Positions 45,486 to 54,767 of a stretch of 64,000 nt of DNA are shown one piece after another. A program made the translations under genes and the position numbers. Below the pieces are notes generated by a model. The model did no database searches, was not told the origin of the DNA, and worked only from the letters and a program-made list of their open reading frames with translations. Numbering within the stretch: position 1 is the stretch's first letter; the number at the start of each line of letters is the position of its first letter. Source of the DNA: Pseudomonas viridiflava (GTDB taxonomy: Bacteria; Pseudomonadota; Gammaproteobacteria; Pseudomonadales; Pseudomonadaceae). Where the stretch lies: the NCBI RefSeq assembly GCF_900590755.1, contig NZ_UUOC01000035.1:181334-245333 (forward strand). Reading direction: 5' to 3'.

Positions 45486-46208
45486 ATGGATTATCGAAAG
45501 CCCTCCGAACGTAAAAGCATGCATGCCCGTATCGTCCAGGAGCTGGGCATGCAGATCGTCTCCGGGCGTTTCAAGCCTGACGAGAAACTGCCTGCCGAAG
45601 CGCTGCTGTGCGAGGAATATGCGGTCAGCCGTCCCGTGCTGCGCGAGGCGACCAGGGTATTGGTTGCCAAAGGTCTGGTGTATTCCAGGCCTCGGGTGGG
45701 CACGGTGGTCAAGGCCCGGCGCGAATGGCATCTGCTCGATCCGGACGTGCTGCACTGGATCATGCAAAGCACTCCGCAGAATGAGTTCTTCAACCTGTTG
45801 ACCAGCGTTCGTGCGGTCATCGAACCTGCCGTGGCAGCCCTCGCCGCGCAACACGCCACCGAAGAAGAAATCGCCGCCATCGGTGAGGCTTATCAGCGCA
45901 TGGAAGCCGCGCCGACCCCTGAAGCCTTGCTGCAACCTGATCTGGACTTCCACAGCCGGATTGCCGACGCCACCCATAACGACCTGCTGGCCCATTTGTG
46001 CAACATGTTGTCGCTGGCGTTGCGCGAAGCGCTCAAGCATTCGAACAAGCGGCCCAACCTGCATGAACTGGCACTGCCGCGTCACAAGGCAATCCTCACC
46101 GCCATCGAAAACCGCGACGCCCTCGGCGCCCGGCATGCGACGTTGGTGCAGCTTGATGATGCGAGGAATGCGTTGAGTGTGGTTCTTGGGCGGGAGTTGG
46201 GGTTGTAG
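45486..46208 (+). CDS. GntR-family transcriptional regulator, FadR/FCD subfamily
   Basis: A 240-residue repressor-type protein. The N-terminal winged helix (residues about 10-75) includes LPAEALLCEEYAVSRPVLREATRVLVAKGLV, the GntR recognition helix region. The C-terminal FCD domain has the metal/ligand residues in DLDFHSRIADATHN and LALPRHKAILTAIENRD. It probably senses a sugar acid or keto-deoxy acid and controls the divergent promoter at 43407-43599. The frame is open upstream into the REPIN; I start at MDYRKPSERKS where homology begins. Confidence 0.9.
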   Translation: MDYRKPSERKSMHARIVQELGMQIVSGRFKPDEKLPAEALLCEEYAVSRPVLREATRVLVAKGLVYSRPRVGTVVKARREWHLLDPDVLHWIMQSTPQNEFFNLLTSVRAVIEPAVAALAAQHATEEEIAAIGEAYQRMEAAPTPEALLQPDLDFHSRIADATHNDLLAHLCNMLSLALREALKHSNKRPNLHELALPRHKAILTAIENRDALGARHATLVQLDDARNALSVVLGRELGL

Positions 46209-46219
46209 TTCGCGAAACG

Positions 46220-46294
46220 CCTGTAGGAGCTGCCGCAGGCTGCGAAAGCGATGTCACAGAAAAATCGCTTCGCAGCCTTCGGCAGCTCCTACAG
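46220..46294. repeat. REPIN (CTGCCGCAGGCTGCGAA type)
   Basis: CCTGTAGGAGCTGCCGCAGG and inverted partner in the 100-base gap between the convergent regulator and RND genes. Confidence 0.92.
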
Positions 46295-46308
46295 AGGTTG
46301 ATTCGACC

Positions 46309-48702
46309 TCAATGTGAAAACAACGAATTCCCCACCTTGCCCGCCATTTTCTCCGGCTTGATAAGGAACCGCGCCAGCGCTGGCAACAGCCACAGTGCGC
46401 CGAACATGTTCCACAGCAGCATGAAGGTCAGCATCAGGCCCATGTCGGCCTGGAACTTGATCGCCGAGAAAATCCAGGTGCACACGCCAATCGCCAGACA
46501 CAGCCCGGTGAACAGCACCGCCTTGCCGGTGGACTTCAGGGTCTGGTAATACGCCTCCTGCAATGGCAAACCGGCGCGCAGGAAGCTTTCCAGACGGCTA
46601 TAGATGTAGATGCCGTAATCCACGCCTATGCCCACACCCAGCGCCACCACCGGTAAGGTCGCGACCTTGACGCCGATGCCCATGAACGCCATCAGCGCGT
46701 TGCCCAACACCGAGGTCAGCACCAGCGGCAGCACGATGCACAATGTCGCCGCCCAGGAGCGGAAAGTGATCATGCACATCACCGCCACGCAGACATAGAC
46801 CAGCACCAGAATGGTCAACTCGGAGCGTTTGATGACCTCATTGGTGGCTGCTTCGATCCCGGCGTTACCAGCGGCTAGCAGAAACTCCAGACCTTCGCGA
46901 TTGTTCTCGTCGGCAAAGGTTTGTACGGCGTGCACGGCGCGGTCGAGGGTTTCGGCCTTGTGGTCATTGAGGAAAATCAGCAAAGGAGCCAGCGAGCAAT
47001 CGTTGTTATACAGGCCGTCGGCACGGGCGATTGAGCTGTTGAGCACGTCCTTGTTGCGCGACAGCGACTCCCATTTCAGGTTGCCCTCGTTCATGCCCTT
47101 GATCATCTGCTTGGAGACAGTCACCAGAGAAATCGCCGACTGCACCCCCTGCGTATTTTCCATCTTCCAGGCCAGCTCGTTGATCGCCGACATCGTCGGG
47201 TAAGCCGAACAGCCTTCGCGCGGTGTCTTGACCATCACCACCAGCACATCGGAACTGGTGGAGTAGTTATTAATGATGAAACTGTTGTCCTGGTTGTACC
47301 GCGAGTCCGGGCGCAACTCCGGGGCACCCTGATCCAGATCGCCGATCTTCAGGTTCTGGCTGTACCAAAGCCCGCCGCCGAAGGCCAGCAACGCCAGCAC
47401 AATGGACACCGGTGCAACTTTGGCGCTGGCAAAGTTCGACAGCAGTCGCCAGAACGGATGCTCGGACACCGCGTCTTTCTTGCTGCGACTGATCGCCCTT
47501 TTACTGATGCCAGCGTAGGAAATCGCCACCGGCAGCAGGATCAGGTTGGTAAACACGATCACCGCCACACCAATGGATGCGCCGATCGCCAGCTCGCGAA
47601 TCACCCCGATATCAATGATCAGCAAGGTGATGAAGCCCACCGCGTCAGCCAGAATCGCGATCATGCCCGGCAGAAACAGCTGACGAAAAGTGCGCCGCGC
47701 AGCGGTCAGGGCGTTTTCGGCGTCGCTGGATTGCAGGGCGATGCCGTTGATCTTCTGCACGCCATGGGAAATGCCGATGGCAAAAATCAGAAACGGCACC
47801 AGCATTGAATACGGGTCCAGTCCGAACCCCACCACATGCATCAGCCCCAACTGCCAGACCACCGCAATCAACGTGGTACAGAGCACGGCGATGGTGCTGC
47901 GGATGCAGCGGGTAAACCAGATCAGCAACACCAGCGTGATCACAAACGCCACGCCGAAGAACAGCACGACCATCAGCAGCCCATCAATCAGGTCTCCGAC
48001 TTTCTTGGCGAAGCCGACGATGTGGACTTTGATATTCGGGTTCTGCGCCTGGTATTTGTCGCGGATCTTTTCTTCGAGCTGATGGGAGAACTGCTGGTAG
48101 TCGAGCTTGATCAGCTTGCCCTGATCTTCCGGATCGGGATACGACTCCAGAAGCGGGACATCAACGATGCTGGATTTGAAATCGTTGGCCACCAGACGCC
48201 CGACCTGCCCGGACTTGAGTACGTTGTTGCGCAGCAGGTCGAGGCTGTCGTCAGAACCGTTGTAACTCTGCGGAATGACTTCGCCACCGGCAAACCCCTC
48301 CTCGGTCACTTCGGTCCAGCGCACGCTGGGGCTCCACAAGGATTTCAGGCCCGAGCGGTCGACGCCGGGAATGTAAAACACCTCGTCGTTGATTTCCCGC
48401 AGGGTCTCCATGTACTGCTTGGAGAAGATGTCACCGTCCAGCGCTTCAACCGAGATACGCACCGTGTTGCCCAGGTTCGCCAGGTCGTTGCGGTGCTCCA
48501 TCATTTTCTGAATGAAGGGATGATCCAGCGGGATCATTTTTTCAAAGCTGGTGGAAGGCCTAACCAGCGTCGCTTGCCAGAACAGGAAAATGCTGACCAA
48601 CAGGCAGATCACGATCACCGCCGGTCGATTGTTGAAAATCACGCGCTCAAGGAATGTCGCCTTGTCGCCCTTGTGCTGCTCGGTGTCTTGAAGATTGCTC
48701 AT
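46309..48702 (-). CDS. RND/MMPL-family exporter
   Basis: A 797-residue inner-membrane transporter of the RND superfamily, the MMPL/sterol-sensing-like branch that works without a canonical membrane-fusion partner. The N-terminal helix (RPAVIVICLLVSIFLFW) precedes a large periplasmic domain; two groups of five to six helices follow, each with VVLFFGVAFVITLVLLIWF or SELTILVLVYVCVAVMCM and the GISHGVQKINGIALQ and GVGIGVDYGIYIYSR motifs. Its gene follows the YCF48-like gene in the leftward direction by 27 bases. Such pairs are often next to DUF1302/DUF1329 genes; none is seen here. Substrate unknown. Confidence 0.9.
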   Translation of the reverse strand: MSNLQDTEQHKGDKATFLERVIFNNRPAVIVICLLVSIFLFWQATLVRPSTSFEKMIPLDHPFIQKMMEHRNDLANLGNTVRISVEALDGDIFSKQYMETLREINDEVFYIPGVDRSGLKSLWSPSVRWTEVTEEGFAGGEVIPQSYNGSDDSLDLLRNNVLKSGQVGRLVANDFKSSIVDVPLLESYPDPEDQGKLIKLDYQQFSHQLEEKIRDKYQAQNPNIKVHIVGFAKKVGDLIDGLLMVVLFFGVAFVITLVLLIWFTRCIRSTIAVLCTTLIAVVWQLGLMHVVGFGLDPYSMLVPFLIFAIGISHGVQKINGIALQSSDAENALTAARRTFRQLFLPGMIAILADAVGFITLLIIDIGVIRELAIGASIGVAVIVFTNLILLPVAISYAGISKRAISRSKKDAVSEHPFWRLLSNFASAKVAPVSIVLALLAFGGGLWYSQNLKIGDLDQGAPELRPDSRYNQDNSFIINNYSTSSDVLVVMVKTPREGCSAYPTMSAINELAWKMENTQGVQSAISLVTVSKQMIKGMNEGNLKWESLSRNKDVLNSSIARADGLYNNDCSLAPLLIFLNDHKAETLDRAVHAVQTFADENNREGLEFLLAAGNAGIEAATNEVIKRSELTILVLVYVCVAVMCMITFRSWAATLCIVLPLVLTSVLGNALMAFMGIGVKVATLPVVALGVGIGVDYGIYIYSRLESFLRAGLPLQEAYYQTLKSTGKAVLFTGLCLAIGVCTWIFSAIKFQADMGLMLTFMLLWNMFGALWLLPALARFLIKPEKMAGKVGNSLFSH

Positions 48703-48729
48703 GCCGGAATGTCCCCGCCCTGATAGTTC

Positions 48730-49764
48730 TTATTGTTGGGTCGATTCGGCGCCCGTCGGCGAAGTGACGCGCACGCCACCCTGCCCCACCAGGATCAGAT
48801 TGCCCTGTGCATCAGCCGTGACCCCGGACAGCGAAATCCGGTCGGGACGGTTGTAGACCTCAAAGCTCTGGCCATCATCGGTGCTACGCATCACGCTGCC
48901 GCCGTTGCCCACCAGCACCAGCGAGCCGTCGTCCAGCACCGTCGCATTGGACAAGCCGAATTCCAGAGGCCCACGAGCGGCCTTGAGTTCGATGGGGGTC
49001 CAGCTATCCCCAAAATCCGAGGAGCGAAACAGGTTGCCCCGCAGGCCATAGACCAGCAGCGTGCCGGGCTGGCCGGTGCCAACAGCACCAAACAGTGAGC
49101 CTTGGTACGGCCCTTCGAGTTTTTCCCAGGTTTGGCCGTCGTCCGCAGAGCGGAACATCGCCCCGGCCTCGCCCACGACAAATAAGCCACTGTCGGCTAC
49201 CTGGGTGATGCCATTGAGGTGGTATTGGTCTTCGTTATCGAGACGGTCGCTGACGTCCTGCCAGTCCTTGCCGCCATCGATGGTAGCCATCAACGAGCCG
49301 TATGCACCGACGGCAAAACCGGTGTTGACGTCCTTGAACCAGACATCCAGCAGAGGGGCTTCGCGCTTGAGGTCTTCGAACTGTTTGGTCCAGCTGACAC
49401 CGCCATCGGTGCTGGCGAGGATCTGTGCATCATGGCCTACCGCCCAGCCATGTTTGTCGTCCACGAAATACACCGCAGTGAGCAATTGGCGGCTGGGCAC
49501 CTTGGCCTGTACCCAGGTCTTGCCCTGATCATCGGAATAGAGAATGTGCCCGCGATCACCGACCACCACCAGCCGCGCACCGGCATGGGCAACGTCCAGC
49601 AGCAGGCCGCGAGAGGATTTGCTTGATTCAATGGAATACTGCGTGGTGTCAGCGGCGTACACCGGGCTGGCGTACCACAACAGGGTAATGGCCGCCAATA
49701 ACGAACACGCCGTGGTGACCGAATCCACACCGAATCGCGTGCGCCGATTTACAGGCTCACTCAT
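48730..49764 (-). CDS. YCF48-related beta-propeller protein, exported
   Basis: A 344-residue protein with a hydrophobic signal region (TACSLLAAITLLWYASPVYAAD) and repeated YCF48/BNR-type motifs: GDRGHILYSDDQGKTWVQA, GHDAQILASTDGGVSWTK, GAYGSLMATIDGGKDWQD, GEAGAMFRSADDGQTWEK and GNGGSVMRSTDDGQSFE. Named for plant photosystem II factor HCF136, but in Pseudomonas it is found beside RND exporters, as here. The start at MSEPVNRR has AGGGGA upstream; a Met six codons earlier has none. Likely periplasmic partner of the exporter. Confidence 0.9.
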   Translation of the reverse strand: MSEPVNRRTRFGVDSVTTACSLLAAITLLWYASPVYAADTTQYSIESSKSSRGLLLDVAHAGARLVVVGDRGHILYSDDQGKTWVQAKVPSRQLLTAVYFVDDKHGWAVGHDAQILASTDGGVSWTKQFEDLKREAPLLDVWFKDVNTGFAVGAYGSLMATIDGGKDWQDVSDRLDNEDQYHLNGITQVADSGLFVVGEAGAMFRSADDGQTWEKLEGPYQGSLFGAVGTGQPGTLLVYGLRGNLFRSSDFGDSWTPIELKAARGPLEFGLSNATVLDDGSLVLVGNGGSVMRSTDDGQSFEVYNRPDRISLSGVTADAQGNLILVGQGGVRVTSPTGAESTQQ

Positions 49765-49947
49765 GAAGCGTCCCCTATCCATTTTATTTTTATGAGGTCG
49801 ACCCCGGCCAGCCGCTCTAGGCTTGGCGTTCTGGAAGCAGACCTATCCTATCCAGCTTTGCAAACCCGTGACAGTCACCCTGCCCGCATCTTTGGTCTAG
49901 CCCTCTGCTGTGATTGGTGGGGTATCAGCGTGGTTGATAGGTCATGA

Positions 49948-50023
49948 CCTGTAGGAGCTGCCGAAGGCTGCGAAGGCGGCCTGTCAGACAGACCGCATTC
50001 GCAGCCTTCGGCAGCTCCTACAG
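49948..50023. repeat. REPIN (CTGCCGAAGGCTGCGAA type) between YCF48 and omptin genes
   Basis: CCTGTAGGAGCTGCCGAAGG plus inverted partner. The rest of the 309-base gap contains the YCF48 promoter region and a hairpin AGGCCGGG (50043-50050)/CCCGGCCT (50059-50066) next to the omptin stop, probably its transcript end. Confidence 0.9.
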
Positions 50024-50073
50024 AATCAGCTAGTGCCAGTGTAGGCCGGGTTTGAGTGCCCGGCCTGCGATTG

Positions 50074-51045
50074 TCAGAACTGATAGGCAACCGCGAGGGT
50101 GGTCATGGTTGTGCGGTTGGATTGGGCGCTGGATTTGGGTTCGGTGCGCAAACTCTGGCCGCTAGGCGCGTGCTTGATCAGCGCATTACCCTTAGCGGAC
50201 GCATAGACCTGATGATCGATCCCTGCCTTAACCGAAAGCTGCGGATTGACGTTATACGTCAGCCCCAAGGCAAGACTCTGCATCTGGCCTTTGTTGCCAT
50301 GGTCGCCGCTGAACGTCAGATCACGCTGGTGGTGAGTATCGAAATCCCTCGCCCGGACCCACTGGCTGTACTTGAAACGGCTTTCCAGGGTCCAGTTCTT
50401 CAGATTGTAGAGTCCGACGAGCCCCAGATAAGGCGTGTCATAGGTCTGCTGGTAAGTAATGCCTTTTTCCCCGTCGGGGAAGTTGCCTTCCTGATCGCGA
50501 AAGCCATCCGGCGAAGAATAGATATAGCTCCCCCCCTTGGAATCCCAGTCAAACCGACTGCGCTGGTACCCTGCCATCACCCCAAGGGCAAGGTCTTCCC
50601 GCTTGAGCGCCCAGGCGGTGGCGGAAAACTCCACCTGCCAGGCGTTTTTGAGTCGGGTCTTGGGATGATTCGAATAGTGGGTCCAGCCGACATCTTCATC
50701 GCTGAGCCAGTCGTAATCCTTCATGTGGCTGTTGCCGCCGCTGATCCGGGTCCAGCCGCGCAAGTCGTATGAGAGCCAGTCCAGCGGGTGGAATGCCAGG
50801 CCCAGATGCAGCGTAGGAACCTGCTTCATATCCCAGGTCAGCTGGCTGAGTTTTTCGCCGTCATCGTAGACCTTTTCCTGGGATCGCCCATTCAACAGCC
50901 CGAGCCCCACACTCAAATCAACGCTGCCCACCTTCAAGCGTTGCTCGCTGGTCACTGTGGCATCCGCCGATGCCTGCTGCGCCAGCGCACTCAAACCCAG
51001 CGCACTCATTAGAAATAGTGTCTTGCGTCCATTTTTCAGCAACAT
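50074..51045 (-). CDS. Omptin-family outer-membrane protease
   Basis: A 323-residue outer-membrane beta-barrel aspartyl-type protease related to OmpT, Pla and IcsP. A Sec signal (LFLMSALGLSALAQQASA) precedes a mature barrel of about 296 residues ending in the aromatic AVAYQF. The omptin signature is clear: GGNSHMKDYDWLSDEDVGWTHYSNHP holds the Asp pair (D110 and D112, equivalent to OmpT D83/D85), and ARDFDTHHQRD holds the Asp-His pair (D236/H238, equivalent to D210/H212). All four catalytic residues are kept. Predicted to cut at basic residues and degrade cationic peptides. Single leftward gene. Confidence 0.93.
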   Translation of the reverse strand: MLLKNGRKTLFLMSALGLSALAQQASADATVTSEQRLKVGSVDLSVGLGLLNGRSQEKVYDDGEKLSQLTWDMKQVPTLHLGLAFHPLDWLSYDLRGWTRISGGNSHMKDYDWLSDEDVGWTHYSNHPKTRLKNAWQVEFSATAWALKREDLALGVMAGYQRSRFDWDSKGGSYIYSSPDGFRDQEGNFPDGEKGITYQQTYDTPYLGLVGLYNLKNWTLESRFKYSQWVRARDFDTHHQRDLTFSGDHGNKGQMQSLALGLTYNVNPQLSVKAGIDHQVYASAKGNALIKHAPSGQSLRTEPKSSAQSNRTTMTTLAVAYQF

Positions 51046-51206
51046 CCATCACCTCGGTCAGGGTCATAGGTGCGCCGACTGAAGGCCGATGCACCGGAGC
51101 CCGAAATGATGAAGGTTGTTGCAGGACGCTTCTGCCAGACAAAGCGTCCTCAACCTGTATGAAATGTCGTCAGAAAACCCTGGAAAGTCCCTACAAACAG
51201 CCCCCA

Positions 51207-51240
51207 TAAAAAAAGGGCCTACAGCGTGTGCTGAAGGCCC
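51207..51240 (-). terminator. Rho-independent terminator of pepN
   Basis: GGGCCT (51215-51220) pairs with AGGCCC (51235-51240); the A run 51208-51214 becomes a T run on the minus strand. It lies about 20 bases after the pepN stop and closes the nadK-pepN operon. Confidence 0.85.
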
Positions 51241-51258
51241 CTGCATAACCTGTCGGTT

Positions 51259-53925
51259 TTATTCGGCGAGGCTTTTGCTCACAACTTCGAATACGTCACT
51301 GGACAGCTCACCCGAATCACGGATGCGCACCAGTTCGGCCTTCATCAACGCCTGACGGGCGCTGTCGTATTTGCGCCAGCGGGTCAGCGGTGCCAATTGG
51401 CGAGACGCGATCTGCGGGTTGAAGCCGTTGAGCTGAATCACCAGATCCGCCAGGAAGCGGTAGCCGGAGCCGTCCGCTGCATGGAAGTTGATCAGGTTCT
51501 GGCCCGCAAACGCACCGATGAGGGCACGCACCTTGTTCGGGTTCTTGATGTTGAACGCCGGGTGCTGCATCAACGCCTTGACCCGCTCTAGACCACCCGG
51601 CAACGGGCTGCCAGCCTGGACGCTGAACCATTGATCCATGACCAGCGGGTTGTCTTTGAAGTTCTCCGCAAACACCGCCAGCGCCTTGTCTTTCTCGGCG
51701 GTGAACGGCGAGTTGACCAGCACTGCCAGCGCGGTCAGGCGCTCGGTCATATTGTCGGCGCTATCGAATTGCTCAATGGTGGCGGCCAGCACTTCAGGCT
51801 TCTCGCTGAGCATCAGGTACGACAACGCGATGTTCTGCAACGCACGCCGGGCAAAGTGCTCGGCTTCAGCCACATAAGGCGTGGCCTTGGACACTTGGCG
51901 GTTGGCGGTGTAGCGCGCCCACAAGCCGTCGAACAGACTGTCTGCCAGCTGTTTGCGCACAAACTCACGTGCCGCATGGATCGCATCAACGTCAGCCACT
52001 TCGCTGATTTCGGTCAGATAGGCTTCGCCCGGCAACGACAGCATTTCGGCGATCATGGCTTGATCCAGCGAGGTATCGGCCAGCACCGTACCCAGTGCGG
52101 TCACCAGACGCTGATCGAGCACCAACGGCTGCCCTTGCTGGTATTGGCCGATCAACTCCTGCAACACCTGAACCGACAATTGCTGGCCCGCATCCCAGCG
52201 ATTGAAGCCGTCGCTGTCATGCTGCATCAGGAACATCAACTGGTCGCGGTTGTACGGGAAGCTGAGCTTCACCGGCGCCGAGAAGCCACGCAGCAACGAT
52301 GGCAGAGGCTGTGCGGCGATATCGACGAAGGTGAAGGTCTGCTCGGCTTCGGTCACGGAAATGACCCGCGTGGTGCCGCCTGCCGCCGCTTCGCCTTGCA
52401 GACGCAGAGCAATTTCGCCGCCCTGCTTGTCCAGCAGGCCCAGTTCTACGGGGATCACGAACGGTTTCTTGCTCTCGCCTGGCTGGCCCGGTGTGGTCGG
52501 GCAGCTCTGACGGAAAGTCAGGCTATAGGTTTTCGCGGCGCTGTCGTAGGACTCGCTCACCGCCAGACGTGGCGTACCGGCCTGGCTGTACCAGCGTTTG
52601 GACTGAGTCAGGTCCACACCGTTGGCGTCTTCCATGGCCTTGATGAAGTCATCACAGGTCACGGCCTGGCCGTCATGACGCTCGAAGTACAGATCACTGC
52701 CCTTGCGGAAGCCTGCGGCGCCCAACAGGGTGTGGAGCATACCGACCACTTCCGAGCCCTTTTCGTACACAGTCAGGGTGTAGAAGTTGGAGATTTCGAT
52801 GAAGCTGTCAGGGCGCACGGCGTGGGCCATGGGGCCGGCATCTTCGGCGAACTGGTGGGTACGCAGATAGGCCACGTCCTGAATGCGCTTGACCGTGGCC
52901 GAGTTCATGTCAGCCGAGAAGCCGGAATCGCGATAAACCGTGAAGCCTTCCTTGAGCGACAGCTGGAACCAGTCGCGGCAGGTCACGCGGTTGCCCGACC
53001 AGTTGTGGAAGTATTCGTGGGCGACGATGGCCTCGACTCGCTGGTGAGCGGCGTCGGTGGCGGTTTCGGCACGGGCCAGCACGGCGCTGGAGTTGAAGAT
53101 GTTCAGGCCCTTGTTTTCCATGGCGCCCATGTTGAAGTCGTTGACCGCAACAATCATGAAAATGTCCAGGTCGTACTCGCGACCGTAGGTTTCTTCATCC
53201 CAGCGCATGGATTTCTGCAGGCTGGTCATGGCGTGCTGGCATTTGTCGATGTTTTCCGGTTCGACGTAAATGCGCAGGGTCACTTCCCGCTGGCTCATGG
53301 TGGTGAACTTGTCTTCAACGCACCATAGGTCACCGGCCACCAGCGCAAACAGATACGCCGGTTTCATGAACGGGTCTTCCCAGGTCGCCCAATGCCGGCC
53401 GTCGTCTTCCGGGCCGCTGGCAATCGGGTTGCCGTTGGACAGCAGGACCGGGAAGTTGTGTTTGTCGGCGCTCAGGGTCGTGGTGAACTTGCTCATCACG
53501 TCCGGGCGGTCGAGGTAATAGGTGATCTTGCGAAAACCCTCGGCCTCGCACTGGGTGCAGAACATGCCGCTGGATTTGTACAGGCCTTCCAGGGCGGTGT
53601 TGGTTTCCGGGTGGATGCGCACGCTGGTGTCCACCGTGAACGACTCGGCCTTGGGGTGCAGGGTCAGGTGATCCGGAGTCAGCTGGTAATCGGCGGCGCT
53701 CAGCTCGGTGTCGTCAAGCTGCACCGAAAGTAGCTCCAGCAACTGGCCGTCCAGCACCAGCGGCGGCAAACCTGCGCCACGGGCCGGGTTGCGGCGCATC
53801 ACCAATTGGGCGTGGACCAGCGAATGGTCATCGAACAGCTCGAACGTCAGGTGCGTTTCGTCGATGAGGTACTCGGGAGCCTGATAGTCCTTCAGGTAGA
53901 TCATTTGCGGTTGTTCGGTGCGCAT
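51259..53925 (-). CDS. pepN: Aminopeptidase N
   Basis: Zinc M1-family aminopeptidase of 888 residues, cytosolic, releasing N-terminal amino acids from peptides. The substrate-anchoring GAMEN motif (NMGAMENKGLNIFN) and the zinc site HEYFHNW with downstream ‘NRVTCRDWFQLSLKEG’, which supplies the third ligand Glu, are intact. The start MRTEQPQM is preceded by GAGGA. It is the last gene of a six-gene leftward operon; the DUF2797 gene ends 11 bases before it. A terminator follows. Confidence 0.97.
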   Translation of the reverse strand: MRTEQPQMIYLKDYQAPEYLIDETHLTFELFDDHSLVHAQLVMRRNPARGAGLPPLVLDGQLLELLSVQLDDTELSAADYQLTPDHLTLHPKAESFTVDTSVRIHPETNTALEGLYKSSGMFCTQCEAEGFRKITYYLDRPDVMSKFTTTLSADKHNFPVLLSNGNPIASGPEDDGRHWATWEDPFMKPAYLFALVAGDLWCVEDKFTTMSQREVTLRIYVEPENIDKCQHAMTSLQKSMRWDEETYGREYDLDIFMIVAVNDFNMGAMENKGLNIFNSSAVLARAETATDAAHQRVEAIVAHEYFHNWSGNRVTCRDWFQLSLKEGFTVYRDSGFSADMNSATVKRIQDVAYLRTHQFAEDAGPMAHAVRPDSFIEISNFYTLTVYEKGSEVVGMLHTLLGAAGFRKGSDLYFERHDGQAVTCDDFIKAMEDANGVDLTQSKRWYSQAGTPRLAVSESYDSAAKTYSLTFRQSCPTTPGQPGESKKPFVIPVELGLLDKQGGEIALRLQGEAAAGGTTRVISVTEAEQTFTFVDIAAQPLPSLLRGFSAPVKLSFPYNRDQLMFLMQHDSDGFNRWDAGQQLSVQVLQELIGQYQQGQPLVLDQRLVTALGTVLADTSLDQAMIAEMLSLPGEAYLTEISEVADVDAIHAAREFVRKQLADSLFDGLWARYTANRQVSKATPYVAEAEHFARRALQNIALSYLMLSEKPEVLAATIEQFDSADNMTERLTALAVLVNSPFTAEKDKALAVFAENFKDNPLVMDQWFSVQAGSPLPGGLERVKALMQHPAFNIKNPNKVRALIGAFAGQNLINFHAADGSGYRFLADLVIQLNGFNPQIASRQLAPLTRWRKYDSARQALMKAELVRIRDSGELSSDVFEVVSKSLAE

Positions 53926-53936
53926 GATGAGTCCTC

Positions 53937-54767
53937 TTACTGATGCACGGCGAGCTGATAAGCCGTGTATTTGCGAATATTGATCACGCCGGTATCGAAG
54001 ATCAGGTACTGGCCCTTGATCCCCAGCAATGTGCCTTCAGCGATCGGATTCTTGTCCAGGTTGAAGCTGACAATCTTGGTCGGGTACGCCTCGACGGGGT
54101 AGCGGATCTCGATCGGTTCGACGTCATGCAGCATTTGGATGGCTTGCAGGCCAAATCGTTCTTGCAACCCGGCCAGCCCTTCGCCGCAGCTTTCAAATAA
54201 TTGCTGACGAATCGCCACCAGATCCACCGGCTCAGCGTCGCCCTTGAGCAAGGCACGCCAGTTGGTGCGGTCAGCCACCTGGCTGCGCAGCAGATCTTCA
54301 ACGAAACCGGACTGCTGGCGCGTCGCAACCCGCAGGATCGGCAAGGCCTGACTCGCACCCTGATCGAGCCAGCGGGTCGGCAACTGGGTCGCACGGGTAA
54401 TCCCGACTTTGACGCCCGACGAGTTGGCCAGATAGACCACATGATCGGTCATGCAGAACTGCTCGCCCCACGCCGGATCCCGGCAGGTGCCGTGTTCGTG
54501 ATGGCACTTTTCCGGGCTCATGATGCAGATATCGCACTGCGCCAGCTTCAACATGCAGGGGTAGCAATAACCCTGGCTGTAACTGGATTTGGTCTTGCGC
54601 CCGCAATGGCTGCAATGGATCGCACCCAGGAACTCCAGACGTACCGTTTTGCCAATCAGCGGGTTGACCGGGATCTCGCTGTCACCCAGTCGAAACGAGT
54701 ACTGCACCAGCGGCGTATCAAGGCGCGCTGACATTTTGTTGACTGCACCACGACCAATCTCAATCAA
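53937..54767 (-). CDS. DUF2797 domain-containing protein (zinc-binding cysteines)
   Basis: A 276-residue protein of unknown function, conserved beside pepN in Pseudomonas. The N-terminal part has CX2C pairs typical of zinc ribbons: IHCSHCGRKTKSS, YCYPCMLKLAQCDIC, CHHEHGTC. A GIY-YIG-like central region follows (VVYLANSSGVKVGITRATQLPTRW), then the C-terminal LLGIKGQYLIFDTGVINIRKY. I place the start at a TTG that overlaps the DUF1315 stop (TTGA), giving a protein beginning MIEIGRGAVNKMSARL; the longer ATG frame (54824) lies inside the upstream gene. Start choice is inference. Confidence 0.85.
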   Translation of the reverse strand: MIEIGRGAVNKMSARLDTPLVQYSFRLGDSEIPVNPLIGKTVRLEFLGAIHCSHCGRKTKSSYSQGYCYPCMLKLAQCDICIMSPEKCHHEHGTCRDPAWGEQFCMTDHVVYLANSSGVKVGITRATQLPTRWLDQGASQALPILRVATRQQSGFVEDLLRSQVADRTNWRALLKGDAEPVDLVAIRQQLFESCGEGLAGLQERFGLQAIQMLHDVEPIEIRYPVEAYPTKIVSFNLDKNPIAEGTLLGIKGQYLIFDTGVINIRKYTAYQLAVHQ

